DNA of 64,000 bases, taken from NCBI RefSeq assembly GCF_000321225.1, contig NW_004451008.1, positions 1-64,000 of the forward strand, written 5' to 3'. The stretch comes from Odobenus rosmarus divergens. Taxonomy: Eukaryota > Chordata > Mammalia > Carnivora > Odobenidae. Shown one piece after another: positions 11,951 through 23,621 of this stretch. Made by a program: the position numbers and the translations under genes. Numbering within the stretch: position 1 is the stretch's first letter; each line of letters begins with the position of its first letter. The notes below the pieces were generated by a model. It was not told the origin of the DNA. It searched no databases and saw only the letters and a list, made by a program, of their open reading frames with translations.

Positions 11951-13546
11951 AATCATGATTTCTTTTGTTAGGTTTTCAAATTGTGGCTTTAAAAATTTGA
12001 GATATAGTTGACATATTATGTGAATTTAAGATATGATGCATTGATTTGATACATTTATATATTGCAATGTGATTACCACCATAGCATTAGCTAATACCTC
12101 TGTCATGTTATTATCATTTCTTTTTTGTGGTGGGAAGAATTAAGATCTACTCTTAGAAACTTTGAACTTTATGATACAGTATTGTTATCTATAATCACTA
12201 TGCTATGCATTAACTCTCCAGGACTTATTTATCTACTAGTTGCAAGTGGGTACCATTAAATAATATATCCCCAATTCCCCTACCCTGTAGCCCCTGGTAG
12301 CCACTGGTCTGCTGTCTGTTTTTATGAATTCAGCTCTTTTAGATTCTACGTATAAATGATACTATGCAGTATTAGTGTTTCTCTCTCTGACTTATCTCAC
12401 TTAGCATAATGCCTTCAAGGTTCATCCATGTTTTTGCAAATGGCAAGATGTCCTTCTTTCTCATGGCTGAATAACATTCCATTCTATATTTTTTACACCA
12501 CATTTTCTTTATGCATTTATCTGTTGCCAGACACTTAGGCTGTTTCCATATCTTGATTGTTGTGAATAATGCTTCAATAAACATGGGAGTGCATATAGCT
12601 CTTCAATATCCTGTTTCATTGCCTTTGGGTATATACCCAGGGTTGCTGGATCAGGTAGTAGTTCTATTTTTAATTTTTTGAGGAAACTCAATATTGTTTT
12701 CCATTGTGGCTGCACCAATTTACATTCCCACCAGTAGTGAGTGCAGGTTCCCTTTTCTCCATATCTCACCAGCACTTATCTATTATCTTCTTGATGATAG
12801 CCGTTCTAACAGGTGTGAGATGACCTCTCATTGTGGTTTTGATTTGCATTTCCCTGATGATAAGTTGAACATGGTTTCATATACCACTGGCCTTTTAGAT
12901 GTCTTCCTTGGGAAAAATGTTTATTAATTCCCCTGCATGTTTTAAAATTAGATTTTTTTTTTTGTTAGCTATTGAGTTATAGGAGTTCTTTCTATATTTT
13001 GGATGTTAGCCCTTATTGGATACATGGTTTACAGATATTTTTTCTCATTCCACAGTGTGCCTTTTCATTTTCTTTTTTATTGTTTGCTTTGCTGTGTAGA
13101 AGCTTTTTACATAGTCCCATTTGTTGATTTTTGCTTTTGTTGCTTGTGCTTTTGGTGTCATACCCAAAAAATCATTGCCCAGACCAGTGTCAAGGAGCTT
13201 CTTCCCCATGTTTTCTTCTAGGATTTTCATGCTATAAGGTCTTATATTTATCTATTTTGAGTTAATTTGAGTGGTATAAGAAAGGGGCCCAGTTTTTCCC
13301 AGTTTTCTGCATGTAGTTATTCTGTTCTACCAGCACCATTTGTTGAAGAGGCTATTCTTTCCCCATTGGGTGTTCTTGTCAAATATTAGTGAACTATATA
13401 TGCTGGGTTTTATTTCTGAGCCGTTTTGTTATTGGTCTATTTGTCTATTTTTATGCTGGTACCATACTGTTTTAATTACTGTAGCTTTGTAGTATAGTTT
13501 GAAATCAAGAAGTGTGATGCCCCCAGCTTTGTTCTTCTTCTTCTTT

Positions 13547-13760
13547 TTTTTAAAGATGTATTTATTTGAGAGAGAGAGAGAGTGTGTGTGTGTGCACAAG
13601 TGGGGGGAGGGACAGATGGAGAAAATCCTCAAGCATATACCAAGCTTGGAGCCTGACTCCAGACTCGATCTCATGACCCATGAGATCATGACCTGAGCCA
13701 AAACCAGGAGTCAGACACTTAACCGACTGAGCCACCCAAGTGCTCCCACCCAAGTGCCCC
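13547..13760 (-). mobile_element. SINEC with small duplicated head
   Basis: TTTTTTAAAGATGTATTTAT, GA- and GT-rich middle, reversed head GAGCCACCCAAGTGCTCCC, followed by a second short CACCCAAGTGCCCC. Confidence 0.92.
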
Positions 13761-14212
13761 TGTTCTCCTTTCTTACGATTGCTTTACTATTTGAGTTTTT
13801 TATGGTTCCATACAAATTTTAGGATTGTTTTTTATATTTCTGTGAAAAATGCCATTGTAATTTTGATAGGGATTGTGTTGAGTCTATAGTTGGCTTCAGG
13901 CAGTATGATATTTTTCAGTATTTTTCCAATTTATGAACATGGGATATTTTTTCATTTGTCTTCTTCAATTTCTTTCATCAAGGTCTTATAGTTTTTATTG
14001 TACAGATCTTTCAATTCCTTGGTTAAATTTATTCCCAAGTATTTTATTTTTTATGCTACTGTGAATGAGATAGTTTTCTTATTTCTTTTTCAGATAGTTT
14101 ATTGTTACTGTATAGGAATATAATGGATATTTGTATGTTCATTTTATATCCTCCAACTTTACTGAATTCCTTGATTAGTTCCAGTAGTTTTGGGTGAGTC
14201 TTTAGGATTTCT

Positions 14213-14331
14213 TTTTTTTTTTTAAGTTTATTTATTTATTTAAGTAATCACTATACCCAATGTGGGGCTTGAAGTCATGACCCCAAGATCAAGAGTCACA
14301 TGCTCTTCTGACTGAGCCAGCTAGGCACCCC
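14213..14331 (-). mobile_element. Short SINEC (second subfamily)
   Basis: AAGTAATCACTATACCCAAT, GATCAAGAGTCACATGCTC, CAGCTAGGCACCCC; TAGGATTTCT on both sides. Confidence 0.92.
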
Positions 14332-14863
14332 TAGGATTTCTATATATAAAATCATGTCATCTACAGATAACAACAATTTTACTTCTTTGTTTCCTATTTA
14401 TAAACCTTTTATTTCTTTTACTTGCCTACCCACTCTGGCTAGGACTAACAGTATGGTGTTGAGTAAGAGTGATAATAGTGGGCATCTTTTGTTCCTGATC
14501 TTAGAGGGGAAGCTTTCAATTTTTCATTATTAAGTGTAATGTTAGCTGTACATTTGTTGTATATGGCCTTTATTATGCTGAGTTATGTTCCTTCTATACC
14601 CAATTTGTTGAATTTGTTGAACTAATTTTGCTAAATTCCGTAAGTTTTTGTATATTGTTTCTATTTTTGTTTGTTTCAAGATATTTCAAAATTTTCCTTG
14701 TGATTTCTTATTTGATCCATTGGTTTTTCGGAAGTGTGGTCTAATTTCTACATATTTTTAAAATTTCCACTTTTCCTCCTGTTATTGATTTTTAGTTTCA
14801 TGCCAGTTGTGGTTGGAAAGATACTCAATATGCTTTTCAGTCTTTTAAAATTTGTCAAGACTT

Positions 14864-15175
14864 GGGGCACCTGGCTGGCTCAGTTGGTAGAGCATACAAC
14901 TCTTGATCTCGGGTTGTAAATTTGAGCCCCATGTTGTGTGTAGAGATTACTTAAGATCTATAAATGAGGGCTGCCTGGATGGCTCAGTTGGTTAAGCGTC
15001 TGCCTTCGGCTTGGGTCATGATCCCAGAGTCCTGGGATTGAGTCCCACATAGGGCTCAGTGGGGAGCCTACTTCTCCCTCTGCTTGCTCTGCCTGCCGCT
15101 TTCCCTGCTTGTGCTCTCTCTCTCTCTGACAAATAAATAAAATCTTAAAACAAAAATCTATAAATGAATGAATGA

Positions 15176-15223
<48 letters not shown>

Positions 15224-15240
15224 AAAAGAAAGAAAGAAAG
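14864..15240 (+). mobile_element. SINEC pair: younger copy nested in the tail of an older one
   Basis: The outer short SINEC starts GGGGCACCTGGCTGGCTCAG at 14864. The inner full SINEC (14968-15155) starts GGGCTGCCTGGATGGCTCAG and is flanked by ATCTATAAATGA. The outer tail continues as (GAAA)n. AAAATTTGTCAAGACTT at 14847-14863 and 15241-15257 is the outer 17-bp duplication. Confidence 0.95.
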
Positions 15241-15243
15241 AAA
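15168..15243. repeat. (GAAA)n microsatellite
   Basis: About 19 units with one interruption, grown from a SINE tail. Confidence 0.95.
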
Positions 15244-15967
15244 ATTTGTCAAGACTTGTTTTGTGTCCTAACATATGATCTCTACTGGAGAATGTTCCAT
15301 GTGCACTTTAGAAGACTATGTATTCTGGTGCTATTGCATGGAATATTCTGTTATGTTCATTTAGCCTAAAGTATGGTTCAAGTCCAATGTTTCTCTGTTG
15401 CTTTTCTGTCTAGATGATCTCTCTGTTGTTGAACATGGGTTATTAATTCCCCTACTATTATTGTATTGATGTCTATTTTTCCTTTCAATTCTATTAATAT
15501 TTGCTTTATATATTTAGGTCCTCTGATGTTGGGTGCATATATATGCAATTGTTATATTCTCTTGATCAATTGAATGAGTGGCTTTCTTATCTCTTACAGA
15601 TTTTGTTTTTTCTCCTAGAGTTGAAAATCATTTTATCTTTTCATTTTCAAAGGTTTTCAGATGCATGTAACTAAACTTCCTCCAACTATTTGGGAAAATA
15701 ACAAATCTGTTAAAGCCTCTCAATATTTTTCTGAATGAAAAAAACAATTTCATTTTCCCATAGAGACTTCCCTCCAGTGTAGACTTGGGTATCTCTAGGC
15801 TGGACACACAACTGTCATACTGGGCTTCCCTTGGCTGCTTTTCTGGCTGGGATGCTCCAGTCTCTTGGATTGCATTCCTTCTGCTTTCCTAAGTTATGTC
15901 CCAATTTTGCCAAAGCACATCTTTTAGGGGATTCCTAAAAAATCATGTAGGGAAAAAAATATATTTT

Positions 15968-16075
15968 TTAAGATTTTTATTTTTTTTTTAAGTAATACTA
16001 ACCCAACGCGGGTCTCAAATTCACAACCCTAAGATTAAGAATTGCATCTTCCACCAACTGAGCCAACCAGGCACC
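15968..16075 (-). mobile_element. Short SINEC (second subfamily)
   Basis: TAAGTAATACTAACCCAACG, AAGATTAAGAATTGCATCTT, CCAACCAGGCACC; AGGGAAAAA repeats on both sides. Confidence 0.88.
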
Positions 16076-16900
16076 AGGGAAAAATTAATATATATATTTT
16101 TTTCAAAGAAGGAGAGTCTTTGCATGTTTGGAAATATTTTTATTCAATCCTCATAGTTAAGTTTGAGTGAGTATAGAATTTTAGGTTGAAAATAATTTTT
16201 CCTCAGAATTTTAAAGGCATTTCTCCACTCTTTCCTAGCATCCAGTGTTGCTCTTGAAAACTACCATGCTATTCTGATTCTGTTATCTGGTTCTTTGGGA
16301 TTTTTTTAAAATTATTTTTAAGTAACCTCTGTGCCCACTGTGGGGCTCAAACTCAAGACCCCAAGATCAAGAGTTACATGCTCTACAGACTGAGCCAGCC
16401 AGGCGCCCCTATTATCTAGTTCTTCGAATGAGACTTCTGTTTTCTCTATTTCTGTCTCTATCATCTCCCCCTCTGCTTTAACTTCCGTGACATGGGTTTA
16501 TGTGCTGGGTACTCAGTGGGCATTTTCAATATAATTATTACTTCAGTTCTGGGGAATTTATTTGTATTCTACCTTAAATAATTTTCTCCCCTCCATGTTC
16601 TCTGGTCTCTCTTTTGGCAAATTCTATTATTCCCCATCTCCTGGAATACTCTTAATTTCTTCTTTTCACTCAGACTTTCCACCTCTTTGGTTTTTGTATT
16701 ATACTTTCTGGGAGTTTTCTTCATCTTTACCTTTCAACCTTTTGCTGAACTTCTATTCTGCCCGTCGTGTTTTTAATTTTGAAGAGTTCTATCTTGTCTA
16801 ATTGTTCTTGGTTTTAGGTGTAATACTCTTAATCATAGCTGCAATATTTTATCTTACTACTCAGATGTTGTTAATGATAATTTTTAAATATTTTCTTCTG
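16076..16900 (-). mobile_element. Old LINE (L1/HAL1-like), antisense
   Basis: GAGTATAGAATTTTAGGTTG and CATTTCTCCACTCTTTCCTA resemble reversed L1/HAL1 text. Split by the SINEC at 16302. Family assignment is tentative. Confidence 0.6.
16302..16409 (-). mobile_element. Short SINEC (second subfamily)
   Basis: AAGTAACCTCTGTGCCCACT, GATCAAGAGTTACATGCTC, CAGCCAGGCGCCCC; TTATCTGGTTCTTTGG / TTATCTAGTTCTTCGA flank it. Confidence 0.92.
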
Positions 16901-16929
16901 TTCCCTGTGTGATTTGTCTTTTATATAAA

Positions 16930-17705
16930 TCCCCCATTTTAGTTTAGCTTTTTAATTGAGGTATAACTTAATAAGATGTATACAGAACTCAGTTATACAA
17001 CTTGAATTTTGCATCTGATTACACTCCTGTAATCACACCCAGATCAAGATATAGAATATTATAGTGACACAAAAGGCTCCCTCCTGACCCTTTCCAGGCA
17101 ATATAACGCCCTAAGGAATAATCACTCTTTTGATTTCTATCAACAACAATTTGTTTTGCTGGTTTTCAACTTCATATAAATGGAGTCATATGGTATGTAC
17201 TCTTCTGTGTCTGGCTTATTTTTTCCAACAATATTAAACCTGTTTGATTTATCCATGTAATCAATGTGGCAGTTGTTAATTATTTTTTATTGCTGTATAG
17301 TATTCCATTGTATAAATATACCACAGTTTTAATTTCCTGCTGAAAGACCTTTGAGTCATTGCCATTTGGAGTCTATTACGAATAAATCTAAGAATATTCC
17401 TGTATATGTTTATTACAGATATAAGCACTCAGTTCTCAGGGCCATATATTCAGGAGTGAAATTTCTAGGTCATAAGGTTTATAAATATTTAGCTTTAAAA
17501 TATATTGTCAAATCGTTTTTCAAAGTGGCTGTACCAGTGGAAACTTCTGCCTGAAATGTATGAAAGTTCCTGTTGTTCCACATCCTCATCAACACTTGTT
17601 ATTGTCAATTTTAAAATTTTAGTCATTCTAGTGGGGATATAGCAATATTTCATTGCAGCTTTAATATGAATTTCCCTGCTAAGCTTATTAGTTATTTGCA
17701 TATCC
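16930..17705 (-). mobile_element. Old L1 3' end, antisense
   Basis: TTTTTAATTGAGGTATAACT, TGGAGTCATATGGTATGTAC, GTGGCTGTACCAGTGGAAAC: a further separate reversed L1 3' end with part of the ORF2 tail. Confidence 0.8.
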
Positions 17706-17818
17706 TTTTTTAAAAAGTATTTTAGTTTTAAGTTATATCTACACCGAATGTGGGGCTCGAACTCACAACCCTGAGATCAAGTGTCACACGCTCCACTGAC
17801 TGAGCCAGCCAGGCATTC
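17706..17818 (-). mobile_element. Short SINEC (second subfamily)
   Basis: AAGTTATATCTACACCGAAT, GATCAAGTGTCACACGCTCC, CAGCCAGGCATTCC; GCATATCCTTTTT / GCATATCCCTTTTT on each side. Confidence 0.92.
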
Positions 17819-17841
17819 CTGCATATCCCTTTTTTTAATAA

Positions 17842-18059
17842 AACTTTTAAAAGATTTATTTATTTACTTGAGAGAGAGAGAGAGTGAGCGAGCGTGCACG
17901 AGCAGGAGGGGTAGAGGGAGATGGAGAGAATCCCAAGCAGACTCTGCACTGAATGTGGAGCCACATCAGGAGCCCTGATACGTGGAGCCACAGCCCTGAG
18001 ATCGTGACCTCAGCCGAAACCAAGAGTTGGATGCCTGACTGCACCACCCAGGCACCCCT
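17842..18059 (-). mobile_element. SINEC
   Basis: AAAGATTTATTTATTTACTT, GA-rich middle, reversed head CACCACCCAGGCACCCC; the following TATCCTTTTT repeats the sequence before the insertion. Confidence 0.93.
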
Positions 18060-18119
18060 GTATCCTTTTTTAAACATGAAATTTCTGTTCAAGATTTTGT
18101 CCATTTTTTAGAAAATTGG

Positions 18120-18645
18120 GTTGTATGTTATCTGAGTAACAAACTACTCAAGACATACTGGCTTAAAACCCCAGTAAACATTTATTATCTTGGTTTCTGT
18201 GGGTCAGGAATTCTGGAATGGCTTAGATGGGTGCTTCTGGCTTCTGCAGTCAAGAGGTTAACTAGGGCTGCCGTATTCTACAGGCTTGAGTAGGTTTGGA
18301 GGATCCACTTCCAAGACGGCTTACTCACATGGCTAGTAAGTTGGTGCTGGCTGTTGGCAGGAGGCCACAGTTCCTTGCCACATGGACTCTCCATAGGGTG
18401 GCTCAACACTTCTCACAACATTGTTGCTGGCCTTGCCCAGAGCAAGTGACCCAGGTGAGAGTAAGGCAGACGCTTCCATGTCTTTTCTGACCTGGCTTTT
18501 GAAGTTACATTTTGACATGTGTGTAACATTCTTGGTTGCCTAAGTCTGTCTAGTTCAGTATGTGAGAGGACTAACTAAATGAGGGTGTGAATATCGGGAA
18601 GCGAAGACCAATGGGCATTGTTTGGGGAGCTGGCTTCCACAGGTT
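18120..18645 (+). mobile_element. Old mammalian interspersed repeat, family not named
   Basis: GGTTTCTGTGGGTCAGGAAT, GGCTGTTGGCAGGAGGCCAC and GAATATCGGGAAGCGAAGAC match a common high-copy mammalian repeat that I recognise but cannot name with confidence. Confidence 0.6.
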
Positions 18646-18749
18646 GTCTGTGCTTTTCTATATATTCTGATTAGAAGTTCTCTGTTCAATGTGGCAACAC
18701 TGTCAGAGTGACTTGCCTTTTCACTCTCTTCATACTGCCTTTTGGTGAC

Positions 18750-19321
18750 TAGAATTTAACAGCTTTATTAAGATAAAATTTATCCACTTAAAGAACAATT
18801 CAACACCTTTAGTGTATTCACAAAGTTATGCAACTATCACCACAGTTTTTGAGTATTTTCATCATCCTTAAAGGAAACCCCATACCTACTACCAGTCACT
18901 CCCTATTCCTTCTGCAAACTCCCAGCCCTAGAAAACCGGTAATCTACTTCTTCTGTTTATAAAACTGCCTGTCCTGAACATTTTATATTAATTAAATTAT
19001 ACAACATATGTTCTTTTTTGACTGGCTTATTTCATTTAGCACAGTGTATAGAAGAAGAATTATCCATGTTGTAGCATGTGACAGTATTCCATTCCTTTTT
19101 ACTGCCAAATAATATTCTGTTATATGGACATACCACATTTATCCATTCAAGAGTTGAAGGGTCATTTGGGCTGTTTCTACTTTTTGGCTATTTTGAATAG
19201 TGCTACTATGAACATTCATGGATAAGTTTTTGTATGAACATATATTTTCAGTTGGGTAAATAGGGGTGGAATTGTTGGGTTGTGTGTAACTCTGTCTTGA
19301 ACTTTTTAAGACCTTATTTTT
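18750..19321 (-). mobile_element. Old L1 3' end, antisense
   Basis: AACAGCTTTATTAAGATAAA, CAACTATCACCACAGTTTTT, GTAGCATGTGACAGTATTCC are typical reversed L1 3'-end text. Confidence 0.8.
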
Positions 19322-19532
19322 TAAAAAAATTTAAAAAGATTTTTTATTTATTTGAGAGAGAGAGAGAGGGAGTGAGTGCACAAGTCGGGGGGTAGGGGCA
19401 GAGGGAGAGGGAGAATCAGACTCCCCGCTGAGCAGGGAGCCTGATGCTGGGCTTGATCCCAGGACCCTGAGTTCATGACCTGAACTGAAATCGAGAGTCA
19501 GATGCTCAACTGACTGAGCCACCCAGGCACCC
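19322..19532 (-). mobile_element. SINEC
   Basis: AAAGATTTTTTATTTATTTG, GA-rich middle, reversed head GAGCCACCCAGGCACCC. Confidence 0.93.
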
Positions 19533-19550
19533 TGCCCCCATTTCAAGATT

Positions 19551-19735
19551 CTTTTTTTTTTTTAAATATTTATTTATTTGACAGAGAGAGCACAAGCAGG
19601 GAGAGCAGCAGAGGGAGAAGGAGGAGCAGGCTCCCTCCTGAGCAGGGACCCCAATGCAGGGCTCGATCCTAGGACCTGAGATCATGACCTGAGCTGAAGG
19701 CAGACGCTTAACTGATTCAGCCACCCAGGCACCCC
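19551..19735 (-). mobile_element. SINEC
   Basis: TTTAAATATTTATTTATTTG, reversed head GCCACCCAGGCACCCC. AAGACCTTATTTTTT occurs before the neighbouring copy and after this one, so the two sit inside one duplication. Confidence 0.93.
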
Positions 19736-20216
19736 AAGACCTTATTTTTTTAGAGCAGTTTTAGGTTCACAGCAAAACTGAGAGGAAGGTACAAAAATTT
19801 CCTATATACCCAATGTCCCCACACATGCACAGCCTCTCCCATTATCAACATCCCCTACCAGAGTGGTGTATTTGTTACAATTGATAAACCTACATTGAAA
19901 CATCATAATCACCCAAAGACGTCAGTTTACATTGGGATTCACTGTTCGTGTTGTACTTTCTGTAGGTTTAGAAAATGTATAAAGTCATGTATTCATTATT
20001 ATGGTGTCATACAGCACACTTCCACTGCCCTAAAACTCCTCTGTACTCAGCCTATTCATCCCTCTCCCTGACCCTGAACCCCTAGCTATCACTGACATTT
20101 AGTGTCTGCACAGTTTTGCCTTTTCCAGAACGTCATATAGTTGTAATAATACAGTATGTAGCCTTTTCAAATTGGCTCCTTTCACTTAGTAATATTCATT
20201 TAAGTTTCTTTCATAT

Positions 20217-20412
20217 CTTTTTAAGATTTTATTTGAGGGAGAGTGAGAGAGAGAGAGAATGAGAGCGAGAGTGCAAGCACACACAGAAGGAGAGGGAAAG
20301 GGAGAAGACTCCCCACTGAGCAGAGCCCAATGTGGGGCTGGAACCCAGGACCCTGAGATCATGACCTGAGCTGAAGGCAGATGCCCAACTGACTGAGCCA
20401 GCCAGGCACCCC
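20217..20412 (-). mobile_element. SINEC
   Basis: TTTTTAAGATTTTATTTGAG, GA-rich middle, reversed head GAGCCAGCCAGGCACCCC. Confidence 0.93.
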
Positions 20413-20774
20413 TAAATTTTCAACTTCTTTGGGTAAAAAGACCAAGGACTGTGCTGGATCATATGGTAACAGTATGTTTAGTTCTCTAAGAAGCTGCCAA
20501 ACTGTTTTCTGAAGTAGCTGAACCATTTTGCATTTCCCACCAGTAGTGAATGAGAGTTCCTGTTGCTTCACTTTTTCATCAGCATTTGATATTGTCAGTG
20601 TTCTGGATTTTGGACATTCTAATAGGTATCTCGTTTCAATTTGCATATCCTGGTGACATATGACGTAGAGCATGTTTTCATATGCCCATTTGCCTTCTGT
20701 ATATCTTTTTGGTGAAGATGTCTACTAAAGTCTTTGGCTCATGTTTTATTTTTTTATTTATTTTATTTTATTTT

Positions 20775-20965
20775 TTTTTAAAGATTTTTATTTATTTGAC
20801 AGAGAGAGACACAGCCAGAGAAGGAACACAAGCAGGGGGAGTGGGGGAGGGAGAAGCAGGCTTCCCGCGGAGCAGGGAGCCCGATGCGGGGCTCGATCCC
20901 AGGACCCTGGGATCATGACCTGAGCCGAAGGCAGACGCCCAACGACTGAGCCACCCAGGCGCCCC
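20775..20965 (-). mobile_element. SINEC, little diverged
   Basis: TTTAAAGATTTTTATTTATT tail, intact middle, reversed head GAGCCACCCAGGCGCCCC. TGGCTCATGTTTTA on both sides. Appears to be one of the younger copies in the window. Confidence 0.95.
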
Positions 20966-21257
20966 TGGCTCATGTTTTAAACAGGTCGTTCATTTTTGTA
21001 TTGCTGAGTAAGAGTTCATTTTTTGTGAATGTAAATGGTATTTTTAATTTCAAATTCTACTTGTTAATTGCTGATATATAGGAAAACAATTGACTTTTAT
21101 ATATTAACCTTGTATCCTGCAATATTGCCATAATTGCTTATTCCAGTTTTTTAATTTTTACTTTTTTTGTAGATTCTTTCAGCTTTTCTACATAGACAAT
21201 CGTGTCCGCTGTGAATACAGTCTTATTTCTTCCTTCTCAATAGTTATATTATTATTT

Positions 21258-21457
21258 CTTTAAAAGATTTTATTTATTTGACAGGGAGAAAGAGAGAGAG
21301 AGACAGCAAGAGAGGGAACACAAGCAGGGGGAGTGGGAGAGGGAGAAGCAGGCTTCTCGCTAAGCAGGGAGCCCGATGTGGGACTCAATCCCAGGACCCT
21401 GGGATCATGACCTGAGCCGAAGGCAGACGCTTTATGACTGAGCCACCTGGGCTCCCC
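21258..21457 (-). mobile_element. SINEC
   Basis: TTTAAAAGATTTTATTTATT tail, reversed head GAGCCACCTGGGCTCCCC. Confidence 0.93.
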
Positions 21458-21666
21458 TCAATATGTATTTTTTAAAGTCCTTTTCTTGTGTTATTGCCTA
21501 GGATATCCTAGGACTTCAAGGATGATGAAGAGAGTGATGTCTTGTTCTTGATCTTAGTGGTAAAGCTTCTAGTTACTCACCATTAAGTGTGATGATGTCA
21601 GCTGCAGCTTTTTTGTAGATTATCAAGCAGGGAAAATTCCCTTCCATTCTTAGTTTACTGAGAGGT

Positions 21667-21772
21667 TTTTTTTTTTTTTTTTAAGTAAACCCCATACCAC
21701 ATATGGGTCTCGAACTCACAACCCCAAGATCAAGAGTGACATGCTCCACTGACTAAGCCAGCCAGGCACCCC
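21667..21772 (-). mobile_element. Short SINEC (second subfamily)
   Basis: Long T run, AAGTAAACCCCATACCACAT, GATCAAGAGTGACATGCTCC, CAGCCAGGCACCCC; AGTTTACTGAGAG / AGTTTATTGAGAG flank it. Confidence 0.93.
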
Positions 21773-23437
21773 AGTTTATTGAGAGTTTTTATCATGAATG
21801 GGTGCTGGAGTTTTTCAATGCTTTTTCTGCATCTATTGATATGATTATGTGATTTTTCTTTTTTACTGTGTGGATGCGATGGATTACATTATTTGATGTT
21901 TGAATGTTGACCCAGTCTTGCAACTGGGATAAATCCCACTTGGTTATGGTGTAAAATTCTTTACATACCTTGTTGGATTTGATATGCTAGTATTTTTATA
22001 TGTATGTCCATAAGGTATTGATCCGTAGTTTTCTTGTAATGTTTTTGTCTGGTTTTGGTTTTATGGTAATGCTGTCCTCCTAGAATAAGTTAGAGAGTAT
22101 TCCTTTTCCTTCTATCTTTTAAGAGAATTGGCATAATTTCTTCTTTTAAGTGTTTTGTAGAATTTACCAGTCAATCCATGTAGGTTTGGTGCCGTTTTGG
22201 AAGGTTATTCATTATTGATTCAATTTCTCTAATAAATATGTTATTCAGATTGTTTCTTCTTGTGGGAGTTTTGGCATTTTGTGTCTTTCAAGAAATTGGT
22301 CCACTTCAACTAGGTTATCAAATTTGTGGACATAGAGTTGTTCATAGTATTTCTTTATTATCATTTAAATGTCCATGGGATCTGAGGCAATGACACTTTC
22401 TTCATTTCCGATATTAGTAATTTGTGTCCTTTTTCTTAGCCTTACTAGAGGTTTATCAATCTTATCAATCTTTTCAAAGAACCAGCTTTGTTTTCATCAC
22501 TTTTCTCTTTTGAATCCTTATCTTCAATTTCATTGGTTTTTGCTATATTTTTAATTATCTTTATTATTTATTTTATTCTGTTTCCTTTGCATTTAATTTG
22601 CTTTTCTTTTCCTAATTTCCTATGGTGGAAGCTTAGATGATTGATTTTAGACCTTTCTTCTTTTCTAATATATATATGGTCAATACTACAAATTTCCCTC
22701 TAAGCACTGCTTTCACTGCATCACCCAAATTGGGTAAGTTGTTTTTTCATTTAGTTAAAAATATTAAATTTCTATTTAAATTTCTTCTTTGACATGTGTT
22801 ATTTAGAAGTGTGTTGTCTAACCTCCCATTATTTGGGGATTTTCCAGCTGTCTTTCTGTTACTGATTTCTAGTTTAATTCTCTTTTAGTCTGAGCAGGCA
22901 TTGTATGATTTCTATTTTTTAAAATTTGTTTTGATTTATTTTATGGCCCAGATGTGGTCCATCTAGGTGAATATTCCATGTGAGTTTGAGAAGAATGTTT
23001 TCTGCTGTTACGGGATGAATTAGTCTACAGATGTCTATTATATCCAGTTTATTGCCGTTATTGTTGAGGTCAACTATAACCTTACTGATTTTCTGCTTGC
23101 TTGGTCTGTCCATTTCTGATAGAGGGGAGCTGACGTCTCCATCTCTACTATTGCAGACATCTATTTCTCCTTGCAGTTCTATCAGTTTTTGCTTCACATA
23201 TTTTGATGCTTTGTTGTTAAGCACATACACTGAGGATTGTTTTATCTTCTTGAAGAATTGGCCCCTTAATGATTATGATTTTTATGATTATGTAATGCCT
23301 CTTTTTATCCCTGGTAAGCTTCCTTACTCTTAAGTCAGCTGTCTGAAATTAATATAACCACTCTTGCTTTCTTTTGATTAGTATTAGCATGGTATATTTT
23401 TCTTCATCTACTTACTATTAATGTATATTTGTCTTTG

Positions 23438-23621
23438 TATTTTTAAAAAATTGTATTTATTTTAGAGCGGGCAGAGAGTGTTGAGTGGGGGGAGCAGCAA
23501 AGGGAGAGGGGGAGAATCTCTTGCAGGCTCTACACAAGGCTCATTCTCATGGCGCTGAGATCATGACCTGAGCCAAAATCAAGAGTTGGATGCTTAACCA
23601 ACTGAGCCACCCAGGTGCCCC
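23438..23621 (-). mobile_element. SINEC, older copy
   Basis: TTTAAAAAATTGTATTTATT, reversed head GAGCCACCCAGGTGCCCC, middle more diverged than in other copies. Confidence 0.9.

Larger units (their letters stand above)
11951..15970 (-). mobile_element. Second old L1, antisense, broken by SINECs
   Basis: A new L1 3' end begins here (GATATAGTTGACATATTATG), followed by the same ORF2 order as in the 9740 copy: GGCAAGATGTCCTTCTTTCT, TTGCTGGATCAGGTAGTAG, CAGCACCATTTGTTGAAGAG, and on to GTGCATATATATGCAATTG near 15540. It is interrupted by SINECs at 13547, 14213 and 14864, and is decayed by stops and indels. Confidence 0.85.
19736..23437 (-). mobile_element. Old L1, antisense, long, broken by SINECs
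   Basis: Starts with a reversed L1 3' end (GCAGTTTTAGGTTCACAGCA) and runs into ORF2 text (CTTGTATCCTGCAATATTGC, TTTTTCTGCATCTATTGATA, TTTTCAAAGAACCAGCTTTG, TGCTTTGTTGTTAAGCACAT). Interrupted at 20217, 20775, 21258 and 21667. No intact frame. Confidence 0.85.

Noticed and set aside
15172..15369. Lys/Glu-rich open frame
   Set aside because: Translation of the (GAAA)n microsatellite.
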